From the NCBI RefSeq assembly GCF_030718085.1, contig NZ_JAVAJF010000001.1, positions 620,001 through 684,000 on the forward strand: a stretch of 64,000 nt of DNA, in the 5' to 3' direction. Below the pieces are notes generated by a model that worked only from the letters and a program-made list of their open reading frames with translations, did no database searches and had not been told where the DNA came from. Position numbers and translations under genes: made by a program. The DNA comes from Marinobacter sp. MDS2. Its GTDB lineage: Bacteria > Pseudomonadota > Gammaproteobacteria > Pseudomonadales > Oleiphilaceae. This document shows, in pieces, positions 19,150 through 28,831 of the stretch (positions within the stretch are counted from its first letter, which is position 1; each line of letters begins with the position of its first letter).

Positions 19150-20862
19150 TCACTGGCTCACAGAGCCTTGCATCGGGAACTCCCAATCATAAACGATTTC
19201 AACGCAATTACCCGAACCGCAGACGCTGACCTCTTTGGCCAAACGTTTCAAAATCCCCATCCCTCGACCATGATACTCCTTGCCAGCCTTCATACGGGCA
19301 TTCGCATTGCCCTCACTCGTTTCAAACCCCTGACCACTGTCTTCGCACCGAACCCTCAACCGGCCCGCTCCGGCCCTGGGCTCGTGATCCAGGGTAAACC
19401 GTATATAGTGCCCCTGCGTATCAGAGAGACGGCGCGTTCGCTCCTCATAGTAAAGGCTAAAACCTTCCGCGGATTTTTTCCATTCCGAGGAGAGTTTTAG
19501 AACACCGTGTTCCAAAGCGTTGCTGTAAAGCTCTGACAACAGCGTGAACACCTCGCCACTTCGTCGCCGCAACCCCGGCACTTCCGTACAAATATGTAAA
19601 AGTAGCGGCAGTGGATTGAAATCCGCCAGCGCTTGATCGCGAAGTTCGTAGACGCAGTGCCAACTGCCCGGACCAGTCAATGCCGACTCCGGGGCCGATT
19701 CCGCCACATCCGCAACGGCGCCCCGGGCAACCACCTCCAAACAACAGAGGGTAATATCGTCGGCTGGATCAGGATGCCCGGTGAACGCCTGCAATCGGGC
19801 CATCAACGCCTCAAACGGGTGGTCATCACACCCGAGTTCCGCTAGCACTTGGCGGACAGCGTCCTCGCCAAGATTCTCCCCCTGGGCATCACAAGATTCG
19901 GGGAAGCCGTCCGTCATCAGAACCACTTGATCTTCGGGCGCAGCCTTGAGCTGCTCCATCGTGGCATCGAATCGCTCCGGAGGCTGAACACCCAATGGCA
20001 AATGCCGTGAGTGAACGGCGATAAGCTCGCCATTTTTCCGTACCAGCCAGCCATCCGGCAACCCACCGTTCCAAACACGTATCGTCCCGCGGTTCCCGTC
20101 TGTCTCGACCAGAGCGCCACAGCAGAACATGCCCACGGGCAATATATTGCACAGTTTCTTGTTTATTTCGGTGAGCAGATCTACCGCCCCAAACCCCTTT
20201 GCCGCCATGCCATAAAACACTTCGGCTATGGGCATCGCACCAATTGCAGCGGGCAAACCATGACCGGTGAAATCCCCCAAAAAAATCAGCGTACCGCCAC
20301 CGGGGCGCTCGGCGGCAAACAAGACGTCGCCGTTAAAAACAGATAAAGGAGAGGCGTGATAACGAATATTGGAAGCGTCCAGACAGCCGGTGTGCGCAAC
20401 GTTGTCGAATACCCGCCGCGCCATGCGCTGTTCTGCCAGCATCTGTTCGTTCTGCCGTCGAATCTGATCGCGCTGTTGCACTACCGAATGCTGCAGCGCC
20501 AACACCCGGCTGTACGCCTTGAGTTTGGCTTCCAGGATGACGCGGCTGTACGGTTTCAGTAAAAAGTCATCGCCCCCGGCTTCCAGGCAGCGCGCTTGTT
20601 CGCGCTCGCTGGACAATGAGGTAATGAAAATCACGGGCACAAAGCGTCTGCCCGACAGCTCTTTGATTCGCCGGGCAGCGTCCATACCGCTCATGGTGGG
20701 CATCAACGCATCCATGAACACAAGGTCAGGCTCGGTCTTGACGAAAACCGCAACCGCCTCAAGCCCGTCAGAGGCTTCGTGCACCTGATGCCCCAAGCGG
20801 CGCAGCAGCGTGGCAAGTATCATCCGGTCGCCGTCGCTGTCTTCCGCGATCAAAAGGTTCAC
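19150..20862 (-). CDS. hsbR: Response regulator with PP2C phosphatase and anti-sigma-type kinase domains (HsbR-like)
   Basis: The 570-aa protein has three parts: a receiver domain (phospho-Asp about residue 51 in VFMDALMP), a SpoIIE/PP2C-type phosphatase domain (about 170-385; GDFTGHGLPAAIGAMP, VVLMTDGFPES) and a C-terminal HATPase of the anti-sigma kinase type (about 430-560; LLSELYSNALEHG, GRGMGILKRL). In Pseudomonas this protein phosphorylates or dephosphorylates the STAS partner according to its own phosphorylation by HptB. The neighbours here are exactly that STAS protein (9 bp upstream) and the Hpt protein (33 bp downstream). Confidence 0.88.
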   Translation of the reverse strand: MNLLIAEDSDGDRMILATLLRRLGHQVHEASDGLEAVAVFVKTEPDLVFMDALMPTMSGMDAARRIKELSGRRFVPVIFITSLSSEREQARCLEAGGDDFLLKPYSRVILEAKLKAYSRVLALQHSVVQQRDQIRRQNEQMLAEQRMARRVFDNVAHTGCLDASNIRYHASPLSVFNGDVLFAAERPGGGTLIFLGDFTGHGLPAAIGAMPIAEVFYGMAAKGFGAVDLLTEINKKLCNILPVGMFCCGALVETDGNRGTIRVWNGGLPDGWLVRKNGELIAVHSRHLPLGVQPPERFDATMEQLKAAPEDQVVLMTDGFPESCDAQGENLGEDAVRQVLAELGCDDHPFEALMARLQAFTGHPDPADDITLCCLEVVARGAVADVAESAPESALTGPGSWHCVYELRDQALADFNPLPLLLHICTEVPGLRRRSGEVFTLLSELYSNALEHGVLKLSSEWKKSAEGFSLYYEERTRRLSDTQGHYIRFTLDHEPRAGAGRLRVRCEDSGQGFETSEGNANARMKAGKEYHGRGMGILKRLAKEVSVCGSGNCVEIVYDWEFPMQGSVSQ

Positions 20863-20871
20863 GATGAAGCC

Positions 20872-21177
20872 TCAGCGTATACTGAAAAGCTGTTCGAAGT
20901 TGGAGATGGTAAGGATACGCCGCACATCGGCATTGCAGTTTTCGATCACCACACTGGCAACATCACCGCCGGCATGATCTCTTAATAACAGCAACATCCC
21001 GAGCGCGGAGCTATCAAGATAGGTCGTGTGAGTCAGATCAACCACGTATTCTTTCGCCGGCGCATCACTGTGCTCATACGCATCACGAAACGCTTGATGA
21101 GTGCTGAAATCAAACCGGCCCCGCACCTGAATCACCAGCACCTGACCGTCATCACTTCGCCGCGTACTTACCGACAT
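20872..21177 (-). CDS. hsbA: STAS-domain anti-sigma factor antagonist (HsbA-like)
   Basis: Single STAS domain of 101 aa with the conserved phospho-Ser region YLDSSALGMLLLL; Ser56 or Ser57 is the expected site. In Pseudomonas aeruginosa, HsbA binds FlgM when unphosphorylated, freeing FliA, and favours a diguanylate cyclase when phosphorylated, so it shifts cells between motility and biofilm growth. That role is inferred here from domain and context. The GAGGA ribosome site supports the ATG at 21177. Confidence 0.86.
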   Translation of the reverse strand: MSVSTRRSDDGQVLVIQVRGRFDFSTHQAFRDAYEHSDAPAKEYVVDLTHTTYLDSSALGMLLLLRDHAGGDVASVVIENCNADVRRILTISNFEQLFSIR

Positions 21178-21313
21178 ACGCTGTCCTCTATGAGCTTTGG
21201 CATAACGATCATCGCTGCTCCTTATTCTGCCTCGGTTATATCAGACTAAGGATAGACAAGATTAGTGGAAATGCACTGACTGGTGCGGGCACAAAACGCA
21301 GACTCTGATGGAT

Positions 21314-21757
21314 TCAGCGCTGACGCCGGGCAAAAGCGCTGCCCGCGGCTTCATCCGCCAGCTTTTGCTCTTTTGCATCCTGAGCCTGATGCTCTTGCAG
21401 GCGGCAAGTCTCAATATAGCGTTCCATACCGCGCTTTCGTTCCCACGCTTGCAGCCATTCCAGCCGCCGCGCCTCAAATACCTGCTCTGCTTGCTGGAGT
21501 TGTCGCTGCTGCTGGGCAATAACCTGATCGAGCTGGCCAATAAAGGCCTGCCACGCTTGCAAACGCGCGACTTCGACAACACCTTGCTGGCTCGCCCGAA
21601 TCTGGTCCCGGTACTCTTGTTGGTAGCGTTCGAGACTCTCGACTTGTTCTTTGTGTGCTTCTACCTGCTTACGCGCTTCCCCCAGGCGACCGAGAGCTTC
21701 ACTCTCTTTGCGCTCTTCCAGAGCCAGCACAACCGCCAACCGCTTGGACCTCAGCAT
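21314..21757 (-). CDS. fliJ: Flagellar export chaperone/stalk protein FliJ
   Basis: FliJ is the coiled-coil stalk inside the FliI hexamer and links the ATPase to FlhA. The 147-aa protein is almost entirely helical and charged, rich in Glu, Gln, Arg and Ala, as expected for an antiparallel coiled coil. Its ATG overlaps the fliI stop codon by one base (TGATG). It ends the fliE-F-G-H-I-J run; the 136-bp gap before hsbA suggests a new transcription unit there. Confidence 0.92.
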   Translation of the reverse strand: MLRSKRLAVVLALEERKESEALGRLGEARKQVEAHKEQVESLERYQQEYRDQIRASQQGVVEVARLQAWQAFIGQLDQVIAQQQRQLQQAEQVFEARRLEWLQAWERKRGMERYIETCRLQEHQAQDAKEQKLADEAAGSAFARRQR

Positions 21758-23145
21758 CAGCTATTGCTCCGGTCAGCCGCCCCGGGTGCCGGGCTCCTGA
21801 CCCGGTCCGGCGAGCGCCGTTCGGGCACAACAGCCAATAGCTGCTCAATACTTTCAGCCAGAGGCGCGCTTTCGTTCAGCTCCTGCTGAAGGAACTGGCG
21901 CATGTTGGCAATGTGCTGGATGGCAAAGTCGGTTTCCGGATCAGAGCCTTTTACGTAGGCGCCCACACTGATGAGATCGCGGGCTTGCTGGTATCGGGAA
22001 TAAACCTGCTTGAACCGCTGGGCGCGGGAAAAATGGTCGGGCTGAGTGACTTGCGGCATCACCCGACTGATTGAAGCTTCAACATCGATCGCCGGATAAT
22101 GCCCTTCTTCCGCCAACCGGCGGGACAACACAATGTGGCCATCGAGTATCGCTCTGGCCGCATCGGCAATCGGGTCTTGCTGGTCATCGCCCTCGGTAAG
22201 CACGGTATAGAACGCCGTGATTGATCCACCGCCCGGGCGGCCATTGCCGGTGCGCTCAACCAATTGGGGCAATTTGGCAAACACCGAGGGCGGGTACCCT
22301 TTGGTCGCCGGCGGCTCACCCACGGCCAATGCGATTTCTCGCTGGGCCTGAGCATATCGGGTTAATGAGTCCATCAGGAGCAACACCCGCTTGCCCTGAT
22401 CGCGATAATACTCGGCGATCCGGGTGGTCAACATGGCGGCGCGCAAGCGCATCAACGGCGAGTCGTCAGCGGGTGAGGCCACCACAACCGAGCGCGCCAA
22501 ACCTTCCTCACCCAGGATGTCTTCAATGAATTCTTTGACCTCCCGGCCCCGTTCACCGATCAGGCCAACAATGGTGATATCGGCGTTCGTAAACCGGGTC
22601 ATCATGCCCAGCAACATACTTTTACCAACACCACTACCGGCAAACAGCCCCAGTCGCTGGCCCTGGCCGACGGTCAAAAGTGAATTAATGGCACGAATAC
22701 CTACGTCCATTGATTCGCGCACAGGCGCCCGGTGGAGCGGGTTAATGATGTCACCACTCAGAGGAACACGGGCTTCAGCCTGAAGCGGGCCTTTTCCGTC
22801 TAACGGTTCGCCGGCACCGTTCAATACCCGGCCGAGCATCTGGGGGCCAACCGGTACCCGGCTCGCGGAAGAAAGGGGAATGACTCTGGCTCCGGGCTTC
22901 AAACCTTCAATGGCAGCCAGGGGCATAAGATAGACTTTGTCTTCCTCGAACCCCACCACCTCGGCCTCAACACGTCCAGCGCCGTCACCCTCAATAACGC
23001 AGCGATCACCAACCACCATCGGGCAACCTACACACTCGAGCGTCAGCCCCACCATACGGGTCAGGCGCCCTGACAGTTCAGGCTCGGGCTCCTGCGCAAT
23101 AGCCGCCTGAAGCTGCTCCAGACGCTCAGCCAGTCGGGAGGTCAT
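21757..23145 (-). CDS. fliI: Flagellum-specific ATPase FliI
   Basis: Hexameric ATPase at the cytoplasmic face of the export gate. With the ATG at 23145 it has 462 aa, close to the family norm; upstream in-frame starts up to 23199 exist but fall within the fliH end. The Walker A motif is [15 protein letters not shown], Walker B is [15 protein letters not shown], and the F1-beta-like catalytic region ([13 protein letters not shown]) is present. It overlaps the end of fliH by about 20 bp. Confidence 0.96.
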   Translation of the reverse strand: MTSRLAERLEQLQAAIAQEPEPELSGRLTRMVGLTLECVGCPMVVGDRCVIEGDGAGRVEAEVVGFEEDKVYLMPLAAIEGLKPGARVIPLSSASRVPVGPQMLGRVLNGAGEPLDGKGPLQAEARVPLSGDIINPLHRAPVRESMDVGIRAINSLLTVGQGQRLGLFAGSGVGKSMLLGMMTRFTNADITIVGLIGERGREVKEFIEDILGEEGLARSVVVASPADDSPLMRLRAAMLTTRIAEYYRDQGKRVLLLMDSLTRYAQAQREIALAVGEPPATKGYPPSVFAKLPQLVERTGNGRPGGGSITAFYTVLTEGDDQQDPIADAARAILDGHIVLSRRLAEEGHYPAIDVEASISRVMPQVTQPDHFSRAQRFKQVYSRYQQARDLISVGAYVKGSDPETDFAIQHIANMRQFLQQELNESAPLAESIEQLLAVVPERRSPDRVRSPAPGAADRSNS

Positions 23146-24007
23146 CACCGTCATCCTGCTGGTCGTGGCCCGGTTCTGCCTCGGAGGACTCCTTCGCATC
23201 GCTTAGCAGATCCCGGTGAAAATCGGTTACTTCGCCCAACGAAGCTCCGGTTTGATTCGATTCGGACTCGTCTTCGCCGGCCAGTTGCTCTTCCAGCATA
23301 TTCTGCACGGCTCGCTGAAAGCGCTTTTCGACGGTGTAATCGACCAGACTATTACGCGTTTCCACCCGGCAACCGCCCGGCATCAGGCTGTCATCCTGAA
23401 TAATGGAAGGCTTGGCTTCCATGCGTTCAGCCACTTCACTGACCGGCTCAAAATCGTCCGGGTGGATGAACACACGCACGTTGTCTGCCGCTGGCGGTAG
23501 CGACTTGAGCGCCTTGCGAACAACGTCGCGAATCTGGGAGGTGTCGATACTGAGTTCTCGAAAAACCACCGCTCTGGCCAATACCGTGGTCAGGTTCACC
23601 AGTGCCGATTCCAATTCTTCCTCATGGCGCGCGATGGGAGCCAGTAACTCACCCAGCACCTGATCCAGGCGCGCCATCTGGGACGCGTTTTCTTGTTGAA
23701 CGGCTTCTGCCGCTTGCTGTCGGCCCTGCTCCCGGCCTTCGGCTTCGCCGGCCGTCATACCCTCTTGATGGCCTTCAGTACGCCCTTGCGCGAAGCCTTC
23801 CTGGTAGCCCGCTTCGCGGCCTTCCTGATAACCGTCCTCACGGGCCGCTTCCCGAATGTCTTGCAGGTTAGCCGCCGTTAGCGGTTTAACCTCTTCCTCA
23901 CGGGCAACCTGATTGCCTTGCTCGTCCAGCAATGGCAGTTCCCACCGCTCCCAGGCGGTCAGGTTTTCTTTCGGGATAAGTTTGTCGTCCTGATCGGAAT
24001 TTTTCAT
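23126..24007 (-). CDS. fliH: Flagellar assembly protein FliH
   Basis: FliH is the peripheral stalk that holds FliI and links it to the C-ring. The 293-aa protein has a central helical stretch of glycine-zipper type repeats ([21 protein letters not shown]), which is the hallmark of FliH, and a C-terminal domain that binds FliI. Its ATG overlaps the fliG stop by one base (TGATG). The C-terminus is acidic and longer than the core family. Confidence 0.94.
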   Translation of the reverse strand: MKNSDQDDKLIPKENLTAWERWELPLLDEQGNQVAREEEVKPLTAANLQDIREAAREDGYQEGREAGYQEGFAQGRTEGHQEGMTAGEAEGREQGRQQAAEAVQQENASQMARLDQVLGELLAPIARHEEELESALVNLTTVLARAVVFRELSIDTSQIRDVVRKALKSLPPAADNVRVFIHPDDFEPVSEVAERMEAKPSIIQDDSLMPGGCRVETRNSLVDYTVEKRFQRAVQNMLEEQLAGEDESESNQTGASLGEVTDFHRDLLSDAKESSEAEPGHDQQDDGDDLPTG

Positions 24008-25038
24008 CACATCATTTCTTCACCGGCACCGCCCAGCGATATCTCGCCGGCTTCTGCCATTCTGCGCGCCACAGTGATGATGTCTTTTTGCGCCGCCTCG
24101 ACCTCGCTGACCTTAACCGGGCCTTTCGCTTCCAGGTCATCCTGCAGCAATTCGGCTGCCCGCTTGGACATATTGGCAAAGATCTTGTCTTTCACACCGT
24201 CATCGGCGCCCTTGAGTGCAACCACCAACACCTCGGATGAGACTTCTCTCAGCAGGGCTTGAATGCCCCGGTCATCCACGTCTTTGAGATTATCGAACAC
24301 GAACATCAGGTCTTCGATGGTGGTGGCCAGATCCGGATCCATATCTTTAATGGAATCCAGCAAGCTTCCCTCGATCGAACGATCCATAAAGTTCATGATA
24401 TCAGCGGCGCGTTTCACACCGCCGATGCGACTGGCCTGGCCGGCAGAACCACCGGAGAACTGTTTCTCAAGGATGCTATTGAGCTCTTGCAGCGCCTGCG
24501 GCTGAATGGTTTCCAGCGACGCAACCCGCATTACGACATCAAGGCGGACTTTTGGATCAAGAGTTGCCAGTATTTCGGCGGACTGGTCCGGATCAAGGTA
24601 GGAAATGACAATGGCCTGAATTTGCGGGTGCTCGTAACGGATAATATCGCCGACTGCCCGAGGCTCCATCCACTTCAGGGTATCTAAACCGGTGGTATTA
24701 CCACCCACCAGAATACGGTCAATCAAACTGGCGGCTTTGTCATCGCCGAGCGCCTGAGTCAGCATGGCACGGATGTACTCGTCATTGCCGACCCCCAGCC
24801 CCGTTTGCACGCCGACGGCATCAACAAACTGATTCAGGACGAAAGACACTTCGTCCTTGGTGACGTCCTGCATCTGGGCCATCGCCACGCCCACGCGCTG
24901 AACTTCTTTCGGGCCCATGTGTTTCAGCACCTCCGCCGCATCGCTTTCACCCAGCGACATCAGCAGAATCGCCGCCTGCTCGACGCGCGAGATTTTACGT
25001 TGCGGGGCTTGCCCCTGTCCGGCATTTTGATCAGTCAT
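24007..25038 (-). CDS. fliG: Flagellar motor switch protein FliG
   Basis: C-ring protein that contacts FliF, FliM and the stator. The 343-aa protein shows the N-terminal FliF-binding domain (EQAAILLMSLGESDAAEVLKHM), the middle EHPQ motif (YEHPQIQAIVISYL) and the C-terminal torque helix with alternating charges (DLMFVFDNLKDVDDRGIQALL). The ATG at 25038 overlaps the fliF end by 8 bp. Confidence 0.97.
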   Translation of the reverse strand: MTDQNAGQGQAPQRKISRVEQAAILLMSLGESDAAEVLKHMGPKEVQRVGVAMAQMQDVTKDEVSFVLNQFVDAVGVQTGLGVGNDEYIRAMLTQALGDDKAASLIDRILVGGNTTGLDTLKWMEPRAVGDIIRYEHPQIQAIVISYLDPDQSAEILATLDPKVRLDVVMRVASLETIQPQALQELNSILEKQFSGGSAGQASRIGGVKRAADIMNFMDRSIEGSLLDSIKDMDPDLATTIEDLMFVFDNLKDVDDRGIQALLREVSSEVLVVALKGADDGVKDKIFANMSKRAAELLQDDLEAKGPVKVSEVEAAQKDIITVARRMAEAGEISLGGAGEEMM

Positions 25039-26746
25039 CAACGTTCACCCACTGGCGCATGACCTGTGCAACCCGACTCGGATCTTCTGCAATCAGGCCT
25101 TTGAGTGCATTCAACTGCCTATCATAACTGTCTGTCGCGCCCGGCAACAGCAGATCGTCCTGCGAAGACATGGCATTCTGCAGCGCCTTATCGCCTTCCA
25201 GGCCGTCTAACGAACCGTAACCATCACCGTCTGAGCCGAGCCCGCGATCACGCTGGCCGCCGCCGGACAATGCCTTCAATGTCGGGCGCAACAAGCCGAG
25301 CACCAGAATCAGAATAACCAGACCAGCCAGAACCTGCTTCATCAAATCCCAGAACCAGGGTTGTTCCCAGAAGCCCGGCTGTTCGAAGGTAACCGTTTCC
25401 TCTGGCGCAAACGGGGTATTCATGACGGTCACACTATCGCCCCGCTCTGCGGAGTAACCGACCGCATCACGCACCAGCATAGCCAATCGCTGCAGCTCGG
25501 CTTCCGGCCAAGGCTCATAGGTCACGTCACCGGTTTGCGGGTCTACAACCTTCATATCATCAACCGCCAACGCGACGGTGACCCGCTTCACGGCACCCAG
25601 TTCCTGACGGGTGTAGCTTACGGTCCGGTCGATTTCGTAGTTTCGTGTCGCTTCTTTACGCACATTCACAGGCGGCGCAATCGGGTTGCCGTCTTCATCG
25701 ACCGCAGCAGCGGCCACTTCCGGCACGGTCGCTTCGCCAGGCGGCTGGTTCGAAAGTGCACCCGGCACACCGGACATCAGATTGCCTGCGCCACGCTGTT
25801 CCGTCAGTTCACGCTCACTTCGAATAGCCTGTTGCTCGGGGTTATAAAGTTCTTCCGCCCGTTCGACTGCAGAGAAATCCAGATCAGCAGAAACCTCTGC
25901 GCGATACCGGCCATCTCCGACAATGGGCGAGATCAACGACGCCACACGGCGAGACAGTCGCTCTTCAACACGGCTGGTGTATTCGTACTGATCTTTCATT
26001 CGATCCGTGTCGGCCTTGAGATTGGATTCCTCCCCGGTCAGCAAATTACCGTTCTGATCCACCACAGTCACCTGGTCACGATTCATCATCGGGATGCTGC
26101 CAGCCACCAGATTGACGATGGCGCGGATCTGCTCCTGCTCGGGGCGGCGACCGGCAAACACTTCCAGAAAGATGGAAGCACTGGGCTCTCGGGCATCGCG
26201 AATAAACACAGAACGCTCAGGAATGGCCAAGTGAACCCGGGCATTGCGAACCCCGCGCATGCTGGCGATGGTTCGGGCCAGTTCGCCCTCGAGGCCACGG
26301 CGGTAGCTGATGGTTTCCATAAATTGGGACGTGCCCAGGCCACGCTCTTGGTCGAGCAGTTCGTAGCCGATGGTTTTCCGATCGGTGACCCCTTCCGCCG
26401 CCAGCTTCAGCCGCGCGTCATAAACCTGTTCGGACGGCACCAGCAGCGCGCCAGTGCGCGTATCCATTTTGTAGTCAATCCCGCTGCTATCCAGAATACT
26501 GGTGACATCCTGCGGGTTATAGGCCGACAGATCCCCCACCACCGGCTGGTAGTTGGGCTCCTGGGCCCAGAGCACCACGGCAACCCCCAGCGCCACGCTG
26601 GCGGCCAATCCAACCATCAATCCAACCTGCCGCAGCAGGTTCAGGCGATTGAACCCAAGCAGCATGTCGCTGCGGGTTTCAGATGCACCGGAATCCTGGG
26701 ATGCCGGCAGATCGGAGGCGTTGGTTTCTGCGGGTAGGCTTGCCAT
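25031..26746 (-). CDS. fliF: Flagellar MS-ring protein FliF
   Basis: FliF forms the MS ring, the base on which the rod, export gate and C-ring are built. The 571-aa protein has two membrane spans (VGLMVGLAASVALGVAVVLWA near residue 42, and VLAGLVILILVLGLL near 480), with ring-building motifs between and a C-terminal FliG-binding tail rich in Asp and Gly. It is 15 bp from fliE and overlaps fliG. Confidence 0.97.
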   Translation of the reverse strand: MASLPAETNASDLPASQDSGASETRSDMLLGFNRLNLLRQVGLMVGLAASVALGVAVVLWAQEPNYQPVVGDLSAYNPQDVTSILDSSGIDYKMDTRTGALLVPSEQVYDARLKLAAEGVTDRKTIGYELLDQERGLGTSQFMETISYRRGLEGELARTIASMRGVRNARVHLAIPERSVFIRDAREPSASIFLEVFAGRRPEQEQIRAIVNLVAGSIPMMNRDQVTVVDQNGNLLTGEESNLKADTDRMKDQYEYTSRVEERLSRRVASLISPIVGDGRYRAEVSADLDFSAVERAEELYNPEQQAIRSERELTEQRGAGNLMSGVPGALSNQPPGEATVPEVAAAAVDEDGNPIAPPVNVRKEATRNYEIDRTVSYTRQELGAVKRVTVALAVDDMKVVDPQTGDVTYEPWPEAELQRLAMLVRDAVGYSAERGDSVTVMNTPFAPEETVTFEQPGFWEQPWFWDLMKQVLAGLVILILVLGLLRPTLKALSGGGQRDRGLGSDGDGYGSLDGLEGDKALQNAMSSQDDLLLPGATDSYDRQLNALKGLIAEDPSRVAQVMRQWVNVDD

Positions 26747-26761
26747 GCTATTGCTCCGTTA

Positions 26762-27130
26762 TCAGATCGGCATATTCATGATGTCTTCATAAGCCCTGAC
26801 GACCCTGTTTCGCACTTGGGTCAGAGCTTCGAAAGACACCGTCGATTTCTGGGCGGCAATCATCACCCGGGTAATATCGACGTTGGGATCGCCCATCTCG
26901 TAGGCGGTACGAAGTTCGCTGGCCTGCTTCTGTACGTCGTTCACACCATTCACTGCTTTACCCAGCATATCGTTAAAGCTGGGTACTTCTTTGGTTTCCT
27001 GAACCGGCCGCGGGCCATCCACCCGACCACGCACAGACTGATCCTGATCGATACGCTGATTCTGCATCATTTGGGATCGCAGATTCCGAATTTCGGACAG
27101 AACGTTGTTTATGTCGGCTCGCTGGACCAT
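26762..27130 (-). CDS. fliE: Flagellar hook-basal body protein FliE
   Basis: Rod-base protein joining the MS ring to the rod. With the ATG at 27130 it is 122 aa (MVQRADINNVLSEIRNL), ending in the family's conserved helical region (ITRVMIAAQKSTVSFEALTQVRNRVVRAYEDIMNMPI). A clear GGGAGAG ribosome site fits this start. It heads the fliE-to-fliJ operon, preceded by a sigma-54 promoter. Confidence 0.95.
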   Translation of the reverse strand: MVQRADINNVLSEIRNLRSQMMQNQRIDQDQSVRGRVDGPRPVQETKEVPSFNDMLGKAVNGVNDVQKQASELRTAYEMGDPNVDITRVMIAAQKSTVSFEALTQVRNRVVRAYEDIMNMPI

Positions 27131-27188
27131 TTTACTCTCCCGGCTACCCCTGCGGGGCATCAGTTATTCGCTCGATACCGAACTGAAA

Positions 27189-27204
27189 GCAAACCGCAGG
27201 CCAA
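27189..27204 (-). promoter_or_regulatory. Sigma-54 promoter for the fliE operon
   Basis: Minus-strand TTGGCCTGCGGTTTGC, followed by T, has GG and GC separated by exactly 10 nt. It lies about 60 bp before the fliE ATG. The fliEFGHIJ operon is RpoN dependent in Pseudomonas. Confidence 0.78.
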
Positions 27205-27311
27205 AACAGCTTTTCTTATAACTTTCAGAAGATTACGACTGGAAAGTAAAGAGTACGAAAAGCGCTTGACGGTTTTTTGACTGCTGCGGACACGCGCACC
27301 GCAGGACAAAC

Positions 27312-27338
27312 AAAAAAACGGCACCCAGCACGGGTGCC
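27312..27338 (-). terminator. Rho-independent terminator after fleR
   Basis: On the minus strand a 7-bp GC-rich stem (GGCACCC/GGGTGCC) with a 5-nt loop is followed by G and a run of seven Ts. It lies about 35 bp after the fleR stop and would end the fleSR transcript before the fliE promoter. Confidence 0.85.
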
Positions 27339-27372
27339 CGAAGGAGTTAACACGAAGGAAGGGAAAGCGCGG

Positions 27373-28809
27373 TTACGCCAAGGCAAGCTCAGCATCAACA
27401 TCAATACCGGCATCGCGCATCTGTGCCAGTTTGTAACGCAGCGTCCGCGGGCTGATACCCAACTGGTCTGCAGCCCGGTTTCGGCGACCACCCTCGCTTT
27501 TAAGGGCCTGAATAATCATACGGAACTCCTGCTGCCGCAGATCACTGCCAAGAGAACCGCCCGGCTCTGACGCCTGACCAACATCTGCAGCCGCTTCATC
27601 GGAAAGAGCGCACAGCTCAGCGACAGGCTCAGGCACATCTTGATGAATGGCAGCCTGCGGCATATCAACAGCCCCGGTTATTGCCATTTCAAGACAAAGG
27701 TCACCCGCATGGATCACATTACCCTGATGCAGTACCAGCGCGCGCTGGACTGCATTGTCCAGCTCCCGCACATTCCCCGGCCAGCTGTATGTGGTCATGG
27801 CCTTACGGGCATCTTCGGCAAAACTGATACCCGTCAGTTTCATCTTTCGGCTATGTTTTTTCAAAATCGACTTCGCCAGCGGCATAATGTCGAGCGGTCG
27901 CTCACGCAACGGCTGCCAGCGCATCGGGAAGACCGTCAAACGGTAGTACAAATCTTCACGGAACTTGCCTTCGCGGACATAATCCCCCAGATCGCGGTTG
28001 GTGGTCGCCAGCACCCGCACATCCAATGGAATGGTCTTGCGGCCACCCACGCGCTCCACTTCCCGCTCCTGTAAAACACGCAGTAATTTAGACTGGAGCC
28101 CAAGTTCCATTTCCGAAATTTCGTCGAGCAAAATGGTGCCACCGTTCGCCTGCTCGAATTTGCCCGGAGACGTTGCCACCGCACCGGTAAAGGCGCCTTT
28201 TTCATGCCCGAACAGGATCGCTTCGAGCATATTCTCCGGAATCGCAGCGCAGTTAATGGCCACAAATGGCTTGTCTGCCCGGGGCGACTGCTCATGAATA
28301 AAACGCGCCAGCACCTCTTTACCGGTGCCGCTTTCACCCGAAATCATGACTGTTGAATCACTGGCAGCCACTTTCGTGGCAAGCTGGAACATACGTTTAC
28401 TGACCGGATCCTCAGCGATCGGCAGGTCGCCGGAGGCTTGACGCACCCCACCCACAACCTTGCTGACCGCCTCAACCAGCACCTGTGGTTCAAACGGCTT
28501 CACGAGGTAATCGATCGCACCCGACTGCATGGCGGAAACCGCATGGCTTATCTGCCCGTATGCGGTAATCAGCATCATCGGCAACCCCGGGTACAGGCGC
28601 TGCACCTCTGCCAGCAGCTGATGACCGGACATCCCCGGCATATTCACATCGCTGATCACCATATCCACCGGAGTACGTGCCAGGCTCGCAAGAGCCTCTT
28701 CGGCATTGGCAGCCTCACACACCCGATACCGGGCCAGCTCCAGTGTTGTCACCAACGCTTCCCTGAGATCACGGTCATCTTCAACGATGAGAATGTGAGC
28801 CTTTGCCAT
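27373..28809 (-). CDS. fleR: Sigma-54-dependent response regulator FleR
   Basis: Two-component activator of basal body and hook genes in polar flagellates. With the ATG at 28809 (MAKAHILIVEDD) it has 478 aa: receiver domain with phospho-Asp in VISDVNMPG, AAA+ domain with Walker [12 protein letters not shown], the sigma-54 contact GAFTGA and Walker B GGTILLDEISEM, then a Fis-type helix-turn-helix (GRRNRAADQLGISPRTLRYKL). An upstream in-frame extension of 34 residues lacks homology to the receiver fold and is rejected. It follows fleS by 22 bp. Confidence 0.95.
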   Translation of the reverse strand: MAKAHILIVEDDRDLREALVTTLELARYRVCEAANAEEALASLARTPVDMVISDVNMPGMSGHQLLAEVQRLYPGLPMMLITAYGQISHAVSAMQSGAIDYLVKPFEPQVLVEAVSKVVGGVRQASGDLPIAEDPVSKRMFQLATKVAASDSTVMISGESGTGKEVLARFIHEQSPRADKPFVAINCAAIPENMLEAILFGHEKGAFTGAVATSPGKFEQANGGTILLDEISEMELGLQSKLLRVLQEREVERVGGRKTIPLDVRVLATTNRDLGDYVREGKFREDLYYRLTVFPMRWQPLRERPLDIMPLAKSILKKHSRKMKLTGISFAEDARKAMTTYSWPGNVRELDNAVQRALVLHQGNVIHAGDLCLEMAITGAVDMPQAAIHQDVPEPVAELCALSDEAAADVGQASEPGGSLGSDLRQQEFRMIIQALKSEGGRRNRAADQLGISPRTLRYKLAQMRDAGIDVDAELALA

Positions 28810-28831
28810 GATTGATGCCTCCAACTTGTCT

